This document shows, in pieces, positions 20,600 through 29,761 of a stretch of 64,000 bases of DNA. This stretch comes from Leptospira semungkisensis (GTDB lineage: Bacteria; Spirochaetota; Leptospiria; Leptospirales; Leptospiraceae). The position numbers were made by a program, and so were the translations under genes. The first letter of the stretch is position 1. The number at the start of each line of letters is the position of its first letter. The stretch covers positions 1,178,001 through 1,242,000 of the forward strand of contig NZ_RQEP01000005.1 in NCBI RefSeq assembly GCF_004770055.1, written 5' to 3'. The notes under the pieces were generated by a model, which was not told the DNA's origin, did no database searches, and was given only the letters and a program-made list of their open reading frames with translations.

Positions 20600-20650
20600 A
20601 GACGTTTGACTTCTTCGAAAGGCCCTCGAATCTGACTTCGAGGCAAGATT

Positions 20651-21304
20651 TTGGAAACCATCAAATTCGTTTTGGACTTTTTTCTGCATTTAGAGCAGCA
20701 TCTGGATGCTTTGATCCTGGCTTACGGGACTTGGATCTATCTTATTCTATTTCTGATCATCTTTTGCGAAACCGGTTTGGTAGTAACTCCTATCCTTCCT
20801 GGGGATAGTCTTCTATTCGCTTTGGGAGCCTTTGCAGCAAGGGGAAGCCTGGATCTTGGAACTATTCTGATCCTACTCGTTATCGCAGCTATTCTGGGAG
20901 ACACAGTAAATTACTCCATAGGGAATCTGGCAGGAGATAAGATCCTCTCTAAAGAAAAGATTCCTTTTCTGAATAAGCAGCACTTAGAAAAGGCTCACAG
21001 ATTCTACGAGCAATACGGCGGAAAGACAATCATCATCGCCAGATTCATACCGATCATTCGTACCTTTGCTCCCTTTGTGGCCGGAATAGGAAAGATGACG
21101 TACGGTAAATTCATTCTTTATAATATTGTTGGCGGGGTTCTCTGGATCTTAGTATTCACTCTTGGAGGATACAAGTTCGGAAATCTTGAGTTCGTTCAAA
21201 GAAACTTCAAGATAGTGATCCTTGCTATTATCATTATCTCGGTAATGCCTGCGATCATAGAATTTATTAGAGAATCTAGAAAGGCAAAACGCTCTCAGAG
21301 TTAA
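20651..21304 (+). CDS. DedA/SNARE-associated family membrane protein
   Basis: 217 aa with about five hydrophobic segments, including re-entrant loops. Family motifs are visible: [44 protein letters not shown], and [33 protein letters not shown] (the F/ARFxPxxRTxxPxxAG signature with its arginines). DedA proteins act as lipid flippases or scramblases for undecaprenyl phosphate or phospholipids and support proton-motive-force homeostasis. Translation begins at TTG (20651) with GAGG seven bases upstream. Confidence 0.9.
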   Translation: METIKFVLDFFLHLEQHLDALILAYGTWIYLILFLIIFCETGLVVTPILPGDSLLFALGAFAARGSLDLGTILILLVIAAILGDTVNYSIGNLAGDKILSKEKIPFLNKQHLEKAHRFYEQYGGKTIIIARFIPIIRTFAPFVAGIGKMTYGKFILYNIVGGVLWILVFTLGGYKFGNLEFVQRNFKIVILAIIIISVMPAIIEFIRESRKAKRSQS

Positions 21305-21314
21305 AGATCATTAT

Positions 21315-22211
21315 TTAAGAAGAAGGGCAATCCCGGATTTGTGAGATCTTCTTCACAAAGGGTTTGTCCTTGTATCTCTTAAAAGGAGGCGGCTCCATAT
21401 CTCTCTTGCGGTCCGAGTCGCCACCACTTCCCGCAGGACTAATACCCACAGGCCCAAAATTAGAAGGCGGAAAGAAACAACGAGGAAACTCCTTCGCTTC
21501 TTCTAATTTCTTAGCCTTCTCCTTCGCTTTAAATACAGTATCCTTTACTCGAACAAATAATTCGGAAGAATTTTCAGACCAACGGATCCTGTATTCAGGA
21601 GTTTCATTCCATTCATTCAAAATGAATTCCGTATAAGAACTATCTAAAGAAGAAGACTGTCCGTTCGCATCTGCAAGTACTAAGACTGGCGATTGGATCT
21701 CTAAATTTGGATCCAAGTTGCCCAGGATCATTGCGGCAGTTCCTCCATCCGGAGAAGGTACGAAATGAAGAATCGTCTGTCCTTCTTTCAAGAATCCTTT
21801 CGGATCAAAAGAGTGAAATCCTTTCGGAGACCAGACCGCGGGAAATCGATTTGTACTTCCATACTCGTCGTTTGAACCTTGGATCCAGAAGAGTCGATTC
21901 GTCTCGGAATGAAAGTACACTGATCCAGGCAATGTCCAGGAATCTATTTCATAAGAATAGATGGGAGGATCACCTTCGGCTCTTTGAGGCTCGCTTAAAT
22001 CATAGATCCTGAATTTAGTGCGATAATTTTTTTTGATCGTTGTGCCAGTGAGAGGATTCCACGAATCTTTTTCTTCATACAATACTTCGGTTTGAACTAT
22101 ATTCTTTCCGGATTCGGACCATCCTCTTTCGACTGCAAGGCTTGCGGGTCTCCAGCGGATCTGAGAACAAGAAAATAAAAGCAATGGGAGAACTATACAA
22201 AGAAGTTTCAT
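21315..22211 (-). CDS. Lipoprotein of unknown function
   Basis: 298 aa from the ATG at 22211, chosen because the residues after it (MKLLCIVLPLLLFSC) form a lipoprotein signal with Cys15. The mature part is beta-rich with many Trp/Tyr/Ser residues (RTKFRIYDLSEPQ, SETNRLFWIQGSNDEYGS, TILHFVPSPDGGTAAMILG), somewhat like a beta-propeller or WD-type chain. It ends in a Gly/Pro/basic tail. No known family recognised. Confidence 0.72.
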   Translation of the reverse strand: MKLLCIVLPLLLFSCSQIRWRPASLAVERGWSESGKNIVQTEVLYEEKDSWNPLTGTTIKKNYRTKFRIYDLSEPQRAEGDPPIYSYEIDSWTLPGSVYFHSETNRLFWIQGSNDEYGSTNRFPAVWSPKGFHSFDPKGFLKEGQTILHFVPSPDGGTAAMILGNLDPNLEIQSPVLVLADANGQSSSLDSSYTEFILNEWNETPEYRIRWSENSSELFVRVKDTVFKAKEKAKKLEEAKEFPRCFFPPSNFGPVGISPAGSGGDSDRKRDMEPPPFKRYKDKPFVKKISQIRDCPSS

Positions 22212-22373
22212 AATTTCTAATATACCGAGAGAGTATGACCTTTTTCGAGAGAAGAAACAATCCAAGATGCTCTTGGCACGAGTAGAGTTTCTTGCCTTTG
22301 TTAAGGATATGGGAAGGTTCTATTAAGAGGGCTTTGTTCGAGTTGGAAAGAAAAAAAAGGTTTATTTAGGTAG

Positions 22374-22407
22374 GAAAACGAAAGCGCGCCGAGGTTCGAC
22401 GCGCTTT
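22374..22407 (-). terminator. Rho-independent terminator of the secreted lipase-like gene
   Basis: AAAGCGCG (22381-22388) and CGCGCTTT (22400-22407) form a perfect 8-bp stem. On the minus strand the hairpin is followed by CGTTTTCC. It lies 8 bases after the stop codon at 22416. Confidence 0.7.
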
Positions 22408-22415
22408 GAACCGGA

Positions 22416-23234
22416 TTATCTCCAGCCTTCGTTTTTCAATTCACTGTGGTTTAAATACAGTCCCGCTGATCCAACGGAAGGAGCTCTTGTATGACCTTGG
22501 AACTGGGTATAGGTTACGTTCGAACCGAACGGCCAAACACCTTCGTACTGAGTCACTGACGATTGGCAAACATCCAGACCGCCTGCTTTATTATATGCGC
22601 AGGAAGAGTGGAATGCGACTGCGTAATCGTCTTCTCCAGGAAGAATCAAGGAAGCACCGGCCATACCTTTAGATCCCGGTACTTGGTACACTGTAATACC
22701 ATTAGTGGTATTGTGATTGTATGCGCCGCGAGCAGTGCTAACGATCAAGGATTTATCCATAGCATTTCCTGCGAATCCGAACGTAACACCGTTCAGAGCA
22801 GAAGCAAGCTCGGATCCACCGGAAGCGGAAGCTAATGCCGTTACTTTCGTAAGGTTAAAGCCTTTGCTAGAAGTGGTTCCTCCTAAATTCGAGAGCCAAT
22901 ACTCAATTGCATAGCAACCCGCGCTATGACATACGATCTTGCAAGAGTTGGAACCTTTGCAGTACGTATTCAAGCCCGTAGTGACATTGGTCTGAGCACG
23001 AGCGCTACCATAAGTTCTTGGGTCAGAAGTTCCATCGTATCCGATGAAGATCTTTGCTCCGGAAACAGAATTCGGCGCAGTTCCCCAATAGTTATTCACG
23101 TCCGTAGTTCCCACTCCATTGTGGTTGCTGTCAGATTTTCCGTGAATGAAAACCGTGTAGGTTTGCGCGGAAAGCGAGCCAACAAACAACGATGCGAAAA
23201 CACATCCCAATACCATACTCTTCCAATTTTTCAT
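22416..23234 (-). CDS. Secreted alpha/beta-hydrolase, lipase-like
   Basis: 272 aa from the ATG at 23234. The signal peptide (about 1-23, ending GSLSA) leads into strand-oxyanion region YTVFIHGKSDSNHNG. The nucleophile elbow is CHSAGC (Ser104) within CKIVCHSAGCYAIEYWL; the first glycine of GxSxG is replaced by Cys. A likely catalytic His sits near the C-terminus (FQGHTRAP or LYLNHSEL). Six or more Cys suggest disulfides and extracytoplasmic function. It is an esterase or lipase by fold; the substrate is unknown. Confidence 0.75.
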   Translation of the reverse strand: MKNWKSMVLGCVFASLFVGSLSAQTYTVFIHGKSDSNHNGVGTTDVNNYWGTAPNSVSGAKIFIGYDGTSDPRTYGSARAQTNVTTGLNTYCKGSNSCKIVCHSAGCYAIEYWLSNLGGTTSSKGFNLTKVTALASASGGSELASALNGVTFGFAGNAMDKSLIVSTARGAYNHNTTNGITVYQVPGSKGMAGASLILPGEDDYAVAFHSSCAYNKAGGLDVCQSSVTQYEGVWPFGSNVTYTQFQGHTRAPSVGSAGLYLNHSELKNEGWR

Positions 23235-23657
23235 CTTCTCTATTCTCCGATCTTTTGGGAAGACCAAGTGACCAGGCCACTTGATTTTCCCGGTCTACAA
23301 GTATGGGTTAGCAGGGGTTTAGAGTCAAGTGATTGGAGTTTTTTTAACATAACGGATTAAATACAAAAATGTAAAAATGAAATTTATAATATAAGAGAAA
23401 TATAATATATAACGATCGCTACAATAGCATACTCTGTTTGTTATAAGTTTTTTAAAACAACCGTTGGGAATAAAAATTACGGAGAAACTCGTTGAAATGG
23501 CAAACCATTGCACGGTGTACAAACGAATACGTTCTAGTCAAATTAGTCCGAAAGGGTTATGCTCCGGCGGAGAAGGGCATTCCTTAAAATAAGGGTTGAG
23601 TTGCCTTCCGTATATTCATATACAGGTGAGCCGAATAGGAATGAGAAACACAGCGGA
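23235..23657. other. Divergent AT-rich intergenic region
   Basis: 423 bp between the lipase-like gene (minus) and the next gene (plus). The stretch from about 23340 to 23480 is very AT-rich with TATAATAT-like words, suitable for divergent promoters. The plus-strand frame is open from about 23559, but the first residues do not look like protein. No RNA gene or repeat recognised. Confidence 0.4.
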
Positions 23658-24863
23658 ATGAATCAAAAAAAAATTTTTATTTACCTGGGCCTTGCGATCG
23701 TATTCGCCCTTGTATTCTATCTATTAAGGGATGAAGCGGAAGAAAACGGTTGGTTTTTATCAGAAGAAGAGAAGAAGGCGAAAGCAGAATGGATGGCGAA
23801 AGGAGGTCCTCCGGGTGGTGGCTCTTCTGAATCAAGCGATCCGAATTACTTGGAAAAATTAGATGAGGCAATTCCTCCAGAGAAAGTTCTCAAAGATTAT
23901 TTAGAATGGGCTGAATATCCACCGAACTCACGTCCTCTTACAAAATACAATGCAGATCTATTGGATCCTTATTTCATTCCTCTCGTGGCTATTCCTATGG
24001 TGGATCATCCTCAAGACAAGAAAGGGAATGGTTACTCTTGCAAATTGCAGCCTTTGCAATGGGCCGCGATCGGGATCAAGGATCCGATCCATATTACTCT
24101 AGAATGTTTTAGTGCTACGTATGAGAAAGTTCCAGTAGATGTTCGTAATGTAAAGCTTTGGAAGGAATTCGATGGAGTGAAGTATGCGGCCCTTCCTCCG
24201 TATGGGAACGATCACGGAATAGACGGAGATGTTCGGGCAAAGGACAATGTATTTACATTCGAATGGAGACCCAGTTACAAAGACTGGGGAGATATGTTTT
24301 TAGAGATAGAATTCGTTTATGCTAAAGAGAAGAAGCAGGGAAAACTACTGACTTCTTTCTTTGCTTCTCCGAATCAGCCTGCTGAATGGAGCGGATACTT
24401 CTTGGATAATGTAAAGGAAGGCTCTCTAAACGTAAAGGTTGGTCTGAATATCTTCAAGGCAGGAACATATCATTTAGAAGGAAACCTGGTAAATGCTGCG
24501 AATGGAGAGCCGATCGCTTGGGCATCTTTTGATGGAAAACTGGGAGCGGGCCGCCAAGAAGTAGATTTTCTATTTTATGGAAAGCTAATACGAGAGAGCG
24601 ACTACGAAGGACCGTATGCTCTCACTCAATTGAGAGGTCATAGAGTGAATCTGGCTGTAGACCCAGATTGGTTCGGCCAGGGAGATGATGGAATGAAAAA
24701 GATCCTAGCAGCAAAGACCACCGAGCCAGATAAAGAACTGATCGCTCCCTATAAGGAGAATTTTAAAACCAAAGAATATAGTTTAAATAATTTCTCTTTG
24801 AAGGCTTGGGAAGCTCCGGAAAAGGATCAAAAGGTCAGGCAATTGCAGGATATGGTGAAGTAG
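23658..24863 (+). CDS. Membrane-anchored hypothetical protein
   Basis: 401 aa from the ATG at 23658, chosen because MNQKKIFIYLGLAIVFALVF is a clean N-terminal membrane anchor. A charged, Gly-rich linker (about 27-55) leads into a large beta-rich extracytoplasmic domain with conserved-looking segments (NVKLWKEFDGVKYAALPPYG, AGTYHLEGNLVNAANGEPIA, GRQEVDFLFYGKLIRESDYE, GPYALTQLRGHRVN). The pattern around residues 270-350 is that of an Ig-like or carbohydrate-binding sandwich. No enzyme motif was found and the family was not recognised. Confidence 0.7.
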   Translation: MNQKKIFIYLGLAIVFALVFYLLRDEAEENGWFLSEEEKKAKAEWMAKGGPPGGGSSESSDPNYLEKLDEAIPPEKVLKDYLEWAEYPPNSRPLTKYNADLLDPYFIPLVAIPMVDHPQDKKGNGYSCKLQPLQWAAIGIKDPIHITLECFSATYEKVPVDVRNVKLWKEFDGVKYAALPPYGNDHGIDGDVRAKDNVFTFEWRPSYKDWGDMFLEIEFVYAKEKKQGKLLTSFFASPNQPAEWSGYFLDNVKEGSLNVKVGLNIFKAGTYHLEGNLVNAANGEPIAWASFDGKLGAGRQEVDFLFYGKLIRESDYEGPYALTQLRGHRVNLAVDPDWFGQGDDGMKKILAAKTTEPDKELIAPYKENFKTKEYSLNNFSLKAWEAPEKDQKVRQLQDMVK

Positions 24864-24890
24864 GATTAGTATTCTGGATTTCTAAAAACA

Positions 24891-24920
24891 AAAGCCCGGT
24901 TTTCTTTACCGGGCTTTTTC
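24891..24920. terminator. Bidirectional Rho-independent terminator
   Basis: AAAGCCCGGT (24891-24900) and ACCGGGCTTT (24908-24917) form a perfect stem with A-rich and T-rich flanks. It lies between two convergent genes and can serve both. Confidence 0.85.
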
Positions 24921-24949
24921 TATTTTAAGAGTTAGAGAAAGATTCGTTC

Positions 24950-25816
24950 TTAGTGAGTCTGCAACCAGTTCACTAGATCTCCCAAAACTTTGGCCTTATC
25001 TGCAGGAAGTTCATTCATGGTTTCATGATAAAGTCCCTCGTAGACATGTTTGGTTTTGTCGGCAACTGGAATGATCTCGAATGCCTCGTCCGTTCCGACA
25101 GAAAGTGCAATTGCATCTTCTTTTCCGTGAAACATATAGACTGGGATTTGGATCTTCGCCGCTTTTTCGAGTGCTTTTTCCTTAGAAGTTAACAGGAAGT
25201 CTCCCAAGTAAGCGCCGACGGAACCATGGACCAAAGGATCTTTTTTATAAGCCTTTACTACTTCTTTGTCCCGAGAGAGAGCATTTACATCCAATCCTGT
25301 CGGAACTGTTAAGGTAGGGAATGCGCCTGCTAATAGACTTCCCGCTCCCTTCTTGATATTCATGATGAGATCCGTTTTAACCGCAATCGGCAAGCCGCTT
25401 AGCACTAAACGATCCAGATTTGCTTGGTAAGATGGTTCTCCAGCATAGAAGAGAGAGATGAGTGCTCCCATGGAATGACCAAGTAGAGTTACTTTCTTAA
25501 CATTTTCCTTTTGTTTGGCGATGCCTATTAACTTGTCCAGGTCGGCAAGGAATTGGTTAAAATGAGTGACAACCCCTCGACTGCCTCCCGATTTTCCGTG
25601 GCCTCTTGCATCTATTAGGTAAATATTATATTCTTTTCCGGAAAGAGCTTCTACTAGATTATCATATCTCTTTCCGTGCTCTCCAATCCCATGATGCACG
25701 ACTAAAGTTTTAGGATTGGATGCGTTCTTGGCTCGATACGCCCTGTAATAAATAGATACGTCTCCGGCTCCTACAAAGGTTCCGTCTTCGAGATGATAGT
25801 TTTGTTCCCAAGTCAT
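24950..25816 (-). CDS. Monoacylglycerol lipase-like alpha/beta-hydrolase
   Basis: 288 aa, cytosolic. Serine hydrolase of the Hydrolase_4 (monoacylglycerol lipase/lysophospholipase) group: oxyanion strand VVHHGIGEHGKRY (HG-GEH signature), DARGHGKSGG, nucleophile elbow LLGHSMGAL (Ser115), acid in MFHGKEDAIA and histidine in EGLYHETMNE. Complete triad and normal length, so it is very likely an active lipase of monoglycerides or lysophospholipids. It shares the 24891 terminator with its convergent neighbour. Confidence 0.9.
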   Translation of the reverse strand: MTWEQNYHLEDGTFVGAGDVSIYYRAYRAKNASNPKTLVVHHGIGEHGKRYDNLVEALSGKEYNIYLIDARGHGKSGGSRGVVTHFNQFLADLDKLIGIAKQKENVKKVTLLGHSMGALISLFYAGEPSYQANLDRLVLSGLPIAVKTDLIMNIKKGAGSLLAGAFPTLTVPTGLDVNALSRDKEVVKAYKKDPLVHGSVGAYLGDFLLTSKEKALEKAAKIQIPVYMFHGKEDAIALSVGTDEAFEIIPVADKTKHVYEGLYHETMNELPADKAKVLGDLVNWLQTH

Positions 25817-25934
25817 TCGGTAAGAATCCGAGAAATCTAAAAATTGGGGAAGGAAATTTCTTTTTTAATTCGATTCTTTCTCTCTCTATTTTGAACGAGC
25901 GTGATACATCTGTGTAACGCAAATTCAATACGCT

Positions 25935-27023
25935 TTAAGGCTCTGAAAATAAACCGGGCAAAAAGTCCTCTTGGTCTTTCTTCTTTTTTACGTATTGGTA
26001 AGGAACTGAGAATAGATCCGTTCTGAGCTGACTCCTTCGATTCAATCCGAACCTTTGCACAGAAAGAGAAAATCTTTTTTGAAGTAGCTCTGCATAGTCC
26101 CCCTTTCCCTTCATTCTCTCTCCCCATTTCGCATCGTATAGCTTGCCTCCTCTTGCTTCTGAGATGACTCGGAGAACCTTTTCCTTCTTTAAAGGGTAAT
26201 GACGAGAAAGCCAATCCTCGAAAAGAGGAGCCACTTCTAATGGTAATCTTAGGAATACCATGCCGGCAGATTCTGCTCCTAGATTGGCTGCAGTCTCCAG
26301 GACACTCTCCATCTCGGAATCATTGATGAATGGAATCACAGGAGCGAATAATACTCCTGTAGGAACTCCTACATCTGTGAGTGATTTTATGGTTTCCATT
26401 CTCTTGCCCGGAGCAGGTGCTCTGGGTTCTAGTTTGGACCAGAGTTCCTTGTCCAAGGTAGTGATAGAGAAGAGCACCTTGATCAGTCCTAGTTTTCCGA
26501 GTTTGGAAAGTAGATCCAAATCCCTTTGGATAAGAGAAGACTTGGTGATGATCGCTGCGGGTTGTTTGAACTCGAGAAGCACTTCGAGTATGCTGCGAGT
26601 GTTCTTATAAATTCTTTCTCCAGGTTGATACGGATCCGTTGCGGTTCCTATTGTGATCGGACTTACTGATTCTTTTTTCTTTCGTAATTCTTCGATCAGA
26701 AGTTCTGCTGGATTCTTTTTTACAAAGATCTTGGTCTCGAAATCTAATCCAGGGGAGAGATCCACATAAGAGTGATTCGGTCTAGCGAAGCAATAGATGC
26801 AGCCATGTTCGCAACCTCTATACGGATTGATGCTCGCTTCGAACGGAATATCAGGAGATTTGTTCCTGGTGAGAATACTTTTAGAATCTTCCCAATAGAA
26901 ATGGGTAGAGGGAGAAGGATCCTCGTTTGGATCTAGATTGCGATCCTCCCACCAAGCTTCTCTCTGGATCGGATCGAATCTGCTAGGTGGAAGTTTCTCA
27001 GTGCCACGTTTCTTTGAGCTCAT
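25935..27023 (-). CDS. Radical SAM protein, PA0069 family (spore photoproduct lyase-related)
   Basis: 362 aa. The 4Fe-4S motif is CEHGCIYC (Cys71, Cys75, Cys78) inside NPYRGCEHGCIYCFARPNH, the signature of the PA0069/SplB-related group. A TIM-barrel-like middle follows (ITIGTATDPYQPGE, IITKSSLIQRDLDLL) with the FSITTLDKELWSKLEPRAPAP segment found in relatives. DNA-related chemistry is often suggested but the reaction is not established. No ribosome-binding site is obvious before the ATG at 27023. Confidence 0.88.
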   Translation of the reverse strand: MSSKKRGTEKLPPSRFDPIQREAWWEDRNLDPNEDPSPSTHFYWEDSKSILTRNKSPDIPFEASINPYRGCEHGCIYCFARPNHSYVDLSPGLDFETKIFVKKNPAELLIEELRKKKESVSPITIGTATDPYQPGERIYKNTRSILEVLLEFKQPAAIITKSSLIQRDLDLLSKLGKLGLIKVLFSITTLDKELWSKLEPRAPAPGKRMETIKSLTDVGVPTGVLFAPVIPFINDSEMESVLETAANLGAESAGMVFLRLPLEVAPLFEDWLSRHYPLKKEKVLRVISEARGGKLYDAKWGERMKGKGDYAELLQKRFSLSVQRFGLNRRSQLRTDLFSVPYQYVKKKKDQEDFLPGLFSEP

Positions 27024-27129
27024 AAAGAAATGAGATCAAATACTAAACATTAGTAAAGCAAAAATATATTTAGATAAACGGAGACATTCGCTTGGGCCGA
27101 ATTTCTTGCTCGGCCCTAGATATAGATCC

Positions 27130-27756
27130 TTATCCGACCTCTGCTTTGGCTCCTTCTCCCCAGAACTGATAAGATACGAGTCCTGAGATGGTGTTCACAT
27201 ACTCTAAGGCTTTGGGGCTTAGTTCTACTCCGTAGGTGAGAAAGCGTGAAACCACAGGAGTATAGAATGCATCTGCGATTCCGAATTTCTTTCCGAATAA
27301 GAAAGGGCCGCCATGAGATTCTAAGCAATGGGTCCAAATGGCTTGGACTCTCGTAATGTCTTTCAGTGCGTCGGCTGGGATTTCTTTGTTGAACCTTCCA
27401 CAATAGTTCATGCCTAGATGAGTTCTCATTGCGGAGAAGCCGGAATGCATTTCTGCAACGATCGATCTCGCCTGAGCTCGCGCGGCCGTATCCTTAGGCC
27501 AAAGTTCTTTTTCCGGAAACTTCTCCGCCAAATATTCAGATATGCTTAAGGAGTCCCAAATCTGCAGTCCGCTGTCGTTTAACACCGGGACCTTGCCGGA
27601 CGGCGAATATTTGTCTATGGAGGCAGAGTATTCAGGTGTGTAAAGCTTCATCGGAATCTCTTGGAAAGAGATCCCGGATTGTTTCAAAAGTATCCAAGGT
27701 CGGAAGGACCAGGAGGAGATGTTCTTATTTCCGATTACAAGTGTTAGCTCGCTCAT
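27130..27756 (-). CDS. Glutathione S-transferase family protein
   Basis: 208 aa. The N-terminal thioredoxin-like domain has the SSWSFRPWILLKQSGI start with the putative catalytic serine, the cis-Pro loop SGKVPVLNDSG, and the glutathione-binding DSLSISEYLAEKFP. The C-terminal all-helical domain includes the conserved N-capping region FGIADAFYTPV. The layout is that of the YfcF/zeta-like bacterial GSTs. Detoxification or peroxide defence is likely; the substrate is unknown. Confidence 0.9.
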   Translation of the reverse strand: MSELTLVIGNKNISSWSFRPWILLKQSGISFQEIPMKLYTPEYSASIDKYSPSGKVPVLNDSGLQIWDSLSISEYLAEKFPEKELWPKDTAARAQARSIVAEMHSGFSAMRTHLGMNYCGRFNKEIPADALKDITRVQAIWTHCLESHGGPFLFGKKFGIADAFYTPVVSRFLTYGVELSPKALEYVNTISGLVSYQFWGEGAKAEVG

Positions 27757-27782
27757 AACTTAAAATTTTTACGAAGGTCGTT

Positions 27783-27835
27783 GTAGGGCAAGAAACTAAT
27801 CCTTTATATTTAGTTTCTTGGAAGAAGTTCCCTAC
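27783..27835. repeat. Nested inverted repeat upstream of the GST gene
   Basis: CAAGAAACTAA (27789-27799) and TTAGTTTCTTG (27810-27820) are perfect 11-bp reverse complements; GTAGGG (27783-27788) and CCCTAC (27830-27835) enclose them. It starts 27 bases upstream of the GST start codon and could be an operator or mRNA leader. The rest of the 399-bp gap 27757-28155 holds no gene I could support. Confidence 0.5.
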
Positions 27836-28155
27836 GAAATGTCAGCTCTTACGCATCACGCATCTCGTTAAATTACAATAGGACTTACTGTGAGACCGTA
27901 CATCTAGTTGGAAGTAAATTGTGTCTTTTGTATTTGAAGAAGTATGTCAAGGCTGTGAGTTACTTATGTTCGATCTTACTAAGTCTCTCTTCTTCTCTCA
28001 TTTTATAATTCCTTATGGGCTGTGGGATTTTTTAGAAAATGTAAGTCTTAGTAAGCTATAAGATCGATCCTCGTCTCCGAAAGTTTTGGTTCCTTCCAAC
28101 TTCATTCGGTTTTACGAAATAGGATCGAGACTTAAGATTCGAAAGAGTCGGATGG

Positions 28156-29217
28156 ATGCTAGGTTTGGAAAACGTTAAAGAAATAATCCAAAGGCAAGAC
28201 AGTATGCCTGATATTTTGTTCATTTGCAATTCGGAAGGGCGCATCCTTCACGTAAACGAAAATGGCAGAGAGATACTTGGAATAGCATCCGGAGACTCTG
28301 CAAAGGCCATGAGCGTTTCCGATTTCTTATCAGAGACGGATCGCAAATATCTCGAAACAGTAATCATTCCCAACGTAACTAAGTCAGGAGAGTTTGAAGG
28401 AAGAGCACTTCGCTTGAAGAAGAGAGACAGCGGTTTCCTTTCGACCAAGCAACATGTTTATCTAATGCCTGACTCCAAGGAAAATCCTTCCTTTCTCTTT
28501 GTATTTAAAGAAGAGACCGAGTCTGAATCGGAAAAGAAAGACGCACTCTATAAAGCTTTTCAACAATCTCAAAATGGAATGTTCTTAACAGACAGATCCG
28601 GAGTAATCCTCGCAGTAAACAAACAATTCGAGGCGATTTCCGGTTTGAAAGAGAATGAACTTATCGGTAAGACTCCCAAGGCTTTTCAGTCAGGAAGCTC
28701 CGCCAAACTTTTTTACGATGAGTTCTGGGAGAATGTTCTACAAGGATCCGTTGCAGTCGGGAATTCGAAGAACGGTTTTGTAAAAGTTTCCGATTGGAAG
28801 CAGAACGTTTTTCCGATCCGTGATAAGAACGGAGAAGTCTCTAGCTTCTTAAGCACGATCTCCGCGAATACAGAACCTTCTTCAGAATCGAGAAACAATT
28901 CATTTGCAGGCGATGCGAATAGATTGCCTTCGGATGCTTTTAAGAAACAGGAAGGAATGGATCGCGAAGCCTTGATCGGAACTTTAAGAGAGAAGACAAA
29001 GCTTACTAAAAAGGAAACAGAGATCTGCGCAGGTATTGCTTCCGGTAAGGATAAGAGCAAGATCAGCGAGGATCTTGGAATCCATCCTGGCACAATGAAG
29101 AACCACTTGAAGTCCATCTATAGAAAGACTATCGATCTAGAAAAAGAGATCCCTGGTCCTGAAAGAGACAAACTACAAAGACTCACCATCTATCTATTTC
29201 GCCTCTTAGGAGAATGA
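28156..29217 (+). CDS. PAS-PAS-LuxR-type transcriptional regulator
   Basis: 353 aa. Two PAS domains (about 14-115: MPDILFICNSEGRILHVNEN; about 125-235: AFQQSQNGMFLTDRSGVILA) are followed by a linker. A GerE/LuxR helix-turn-helix (about 275-345) follows: LTKKETEICAGIASGKDKSK, then ISEDLGIHPGTMKNHLKSIY. It is a cytosolic one-component sensor-regulator whose PAS domains could bind heme, flavin or small ligands; no receiver domain or kinase is attached. No obvious partner is adjacent. The domain assignment is strong, the signal unknown. Confidence 0.88.
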   Translation: MLGLENVKEIIQRQDSMPDILFICNSEGRILHVNENGREILGIASGDSAKAMSVSDFLSETDRKYLETVIIPNVTKSGEFEGRALRLKKRDSGFLSTKQHVYLMPDSKENPSFLFVFKEETESESEKKDALYKAFQQSQNGMFLTDRSGVILAVNKQFEAISGLKENELIGKTPKAFQSGSSAKLFYDEFWENVLQGSVAVGNSKNGFVKVSDWKQNVFPIRDKNGEVSSFLSTISANTEPSSESRNNSFAGDANRLPSDAFKKQEGMDREALIGTLREKTKLTKKETEICAGIASGKDKSKISEDLGIHPGTMKNHLKSIYRKTIDLEKEIPGPERDKLQRLTIYLFRLLGE

Positions 29218-29246
29218 TCTCTTAAGATCTTCTCTCCTTTTCTGAG

Positions 29247-29274
29247 GCAAAAAAATGCGGGGTCTCCCCCGCAT
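29247..29274 (-). terminator. Rho-independent terminator of the porin-lipoprotein operon
   Basis: ATGCGGGG (29255-29262) and CCCCGCAT (29267-29274) form a perfect 8-bp stem; on the minus strand seven T residues follow (the A run at 29249-29255). Confidence 0.85.
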
Positions 29275-29300
29275 GAGTAACTCTGTAAAAAAGATTTGGC

Positions 29301-29744
29301 TTATATCCCGGAGGCTTGGATTCCTTTGTAAGAACAAGCTCCGACATCGGTGTTACAGTAATAGAGTCTGTACTCGAAATTATCATTCGAATCCTTTTCC
29401 AAGATCCCCGATCCCGGAAATCCCAAAGAAGAACAGGTACTTTTGGATGACTTCTCACTTTCCATAGGAGGAGCAACATGAAGGAATCCTAAAGTTGCGT
29501 TATAGAATGTGGTTCCTGATATACTTGTTCCACTGAAGACGTTCTTGAAACTATCGTAACAAGTTCCTTGGTAAGAGATCCCATCGTTAGTTTTCATGTT
29601 CACTACGGAAACGGTTCCGTCGTTTACAGGTGTTGCAAGCACGGAAGCGAATAGTCCTCCGCTGTCTACTTCATTGGATTTCGCACAAGATACTGCGAAG
29701 ATCGCGATACTTAAAAAAATCGTTATAGATCTGATCTGTTTCAT
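29301..29744 (-). CDS. Small lipoprotein downstream of the porin
   Basis: 147 aa from the ATG at 29744, which has AGGGAAAG upstream; an ATG at 29762 overlaps the porin stop (TAATG). The signal peptide KQIRSITIFLSIAIFAVSC ends at a lipobox Cys near residue 20. The mature part is Ser/Gly/Asn-rich with six further Cys (GTCYDSFKNV, STCSSLGFPG, RLYYCNTDVGACS), suggesting disulfides. It is translationally linked to the porin and probably associates with it at the outer membrane. No family recognised. Confidence 0.75.
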   Translation of the reverse strand: MKQIRSITIFLSIAIFAVSCAKSNEVDSGGLFASVLATPVNDGTVSVVNMKTNDGISYQGTCYDSFKNVFSGTSISGTTFYNATLGFLHVAPPMESEKSSKSTCSSLGFPGSGILEKDSNDNFEYRLYYCNTDVGACSYKGIQASGI

Positions 29745-29761
29745 GTTCTTTCCCTTACGCA

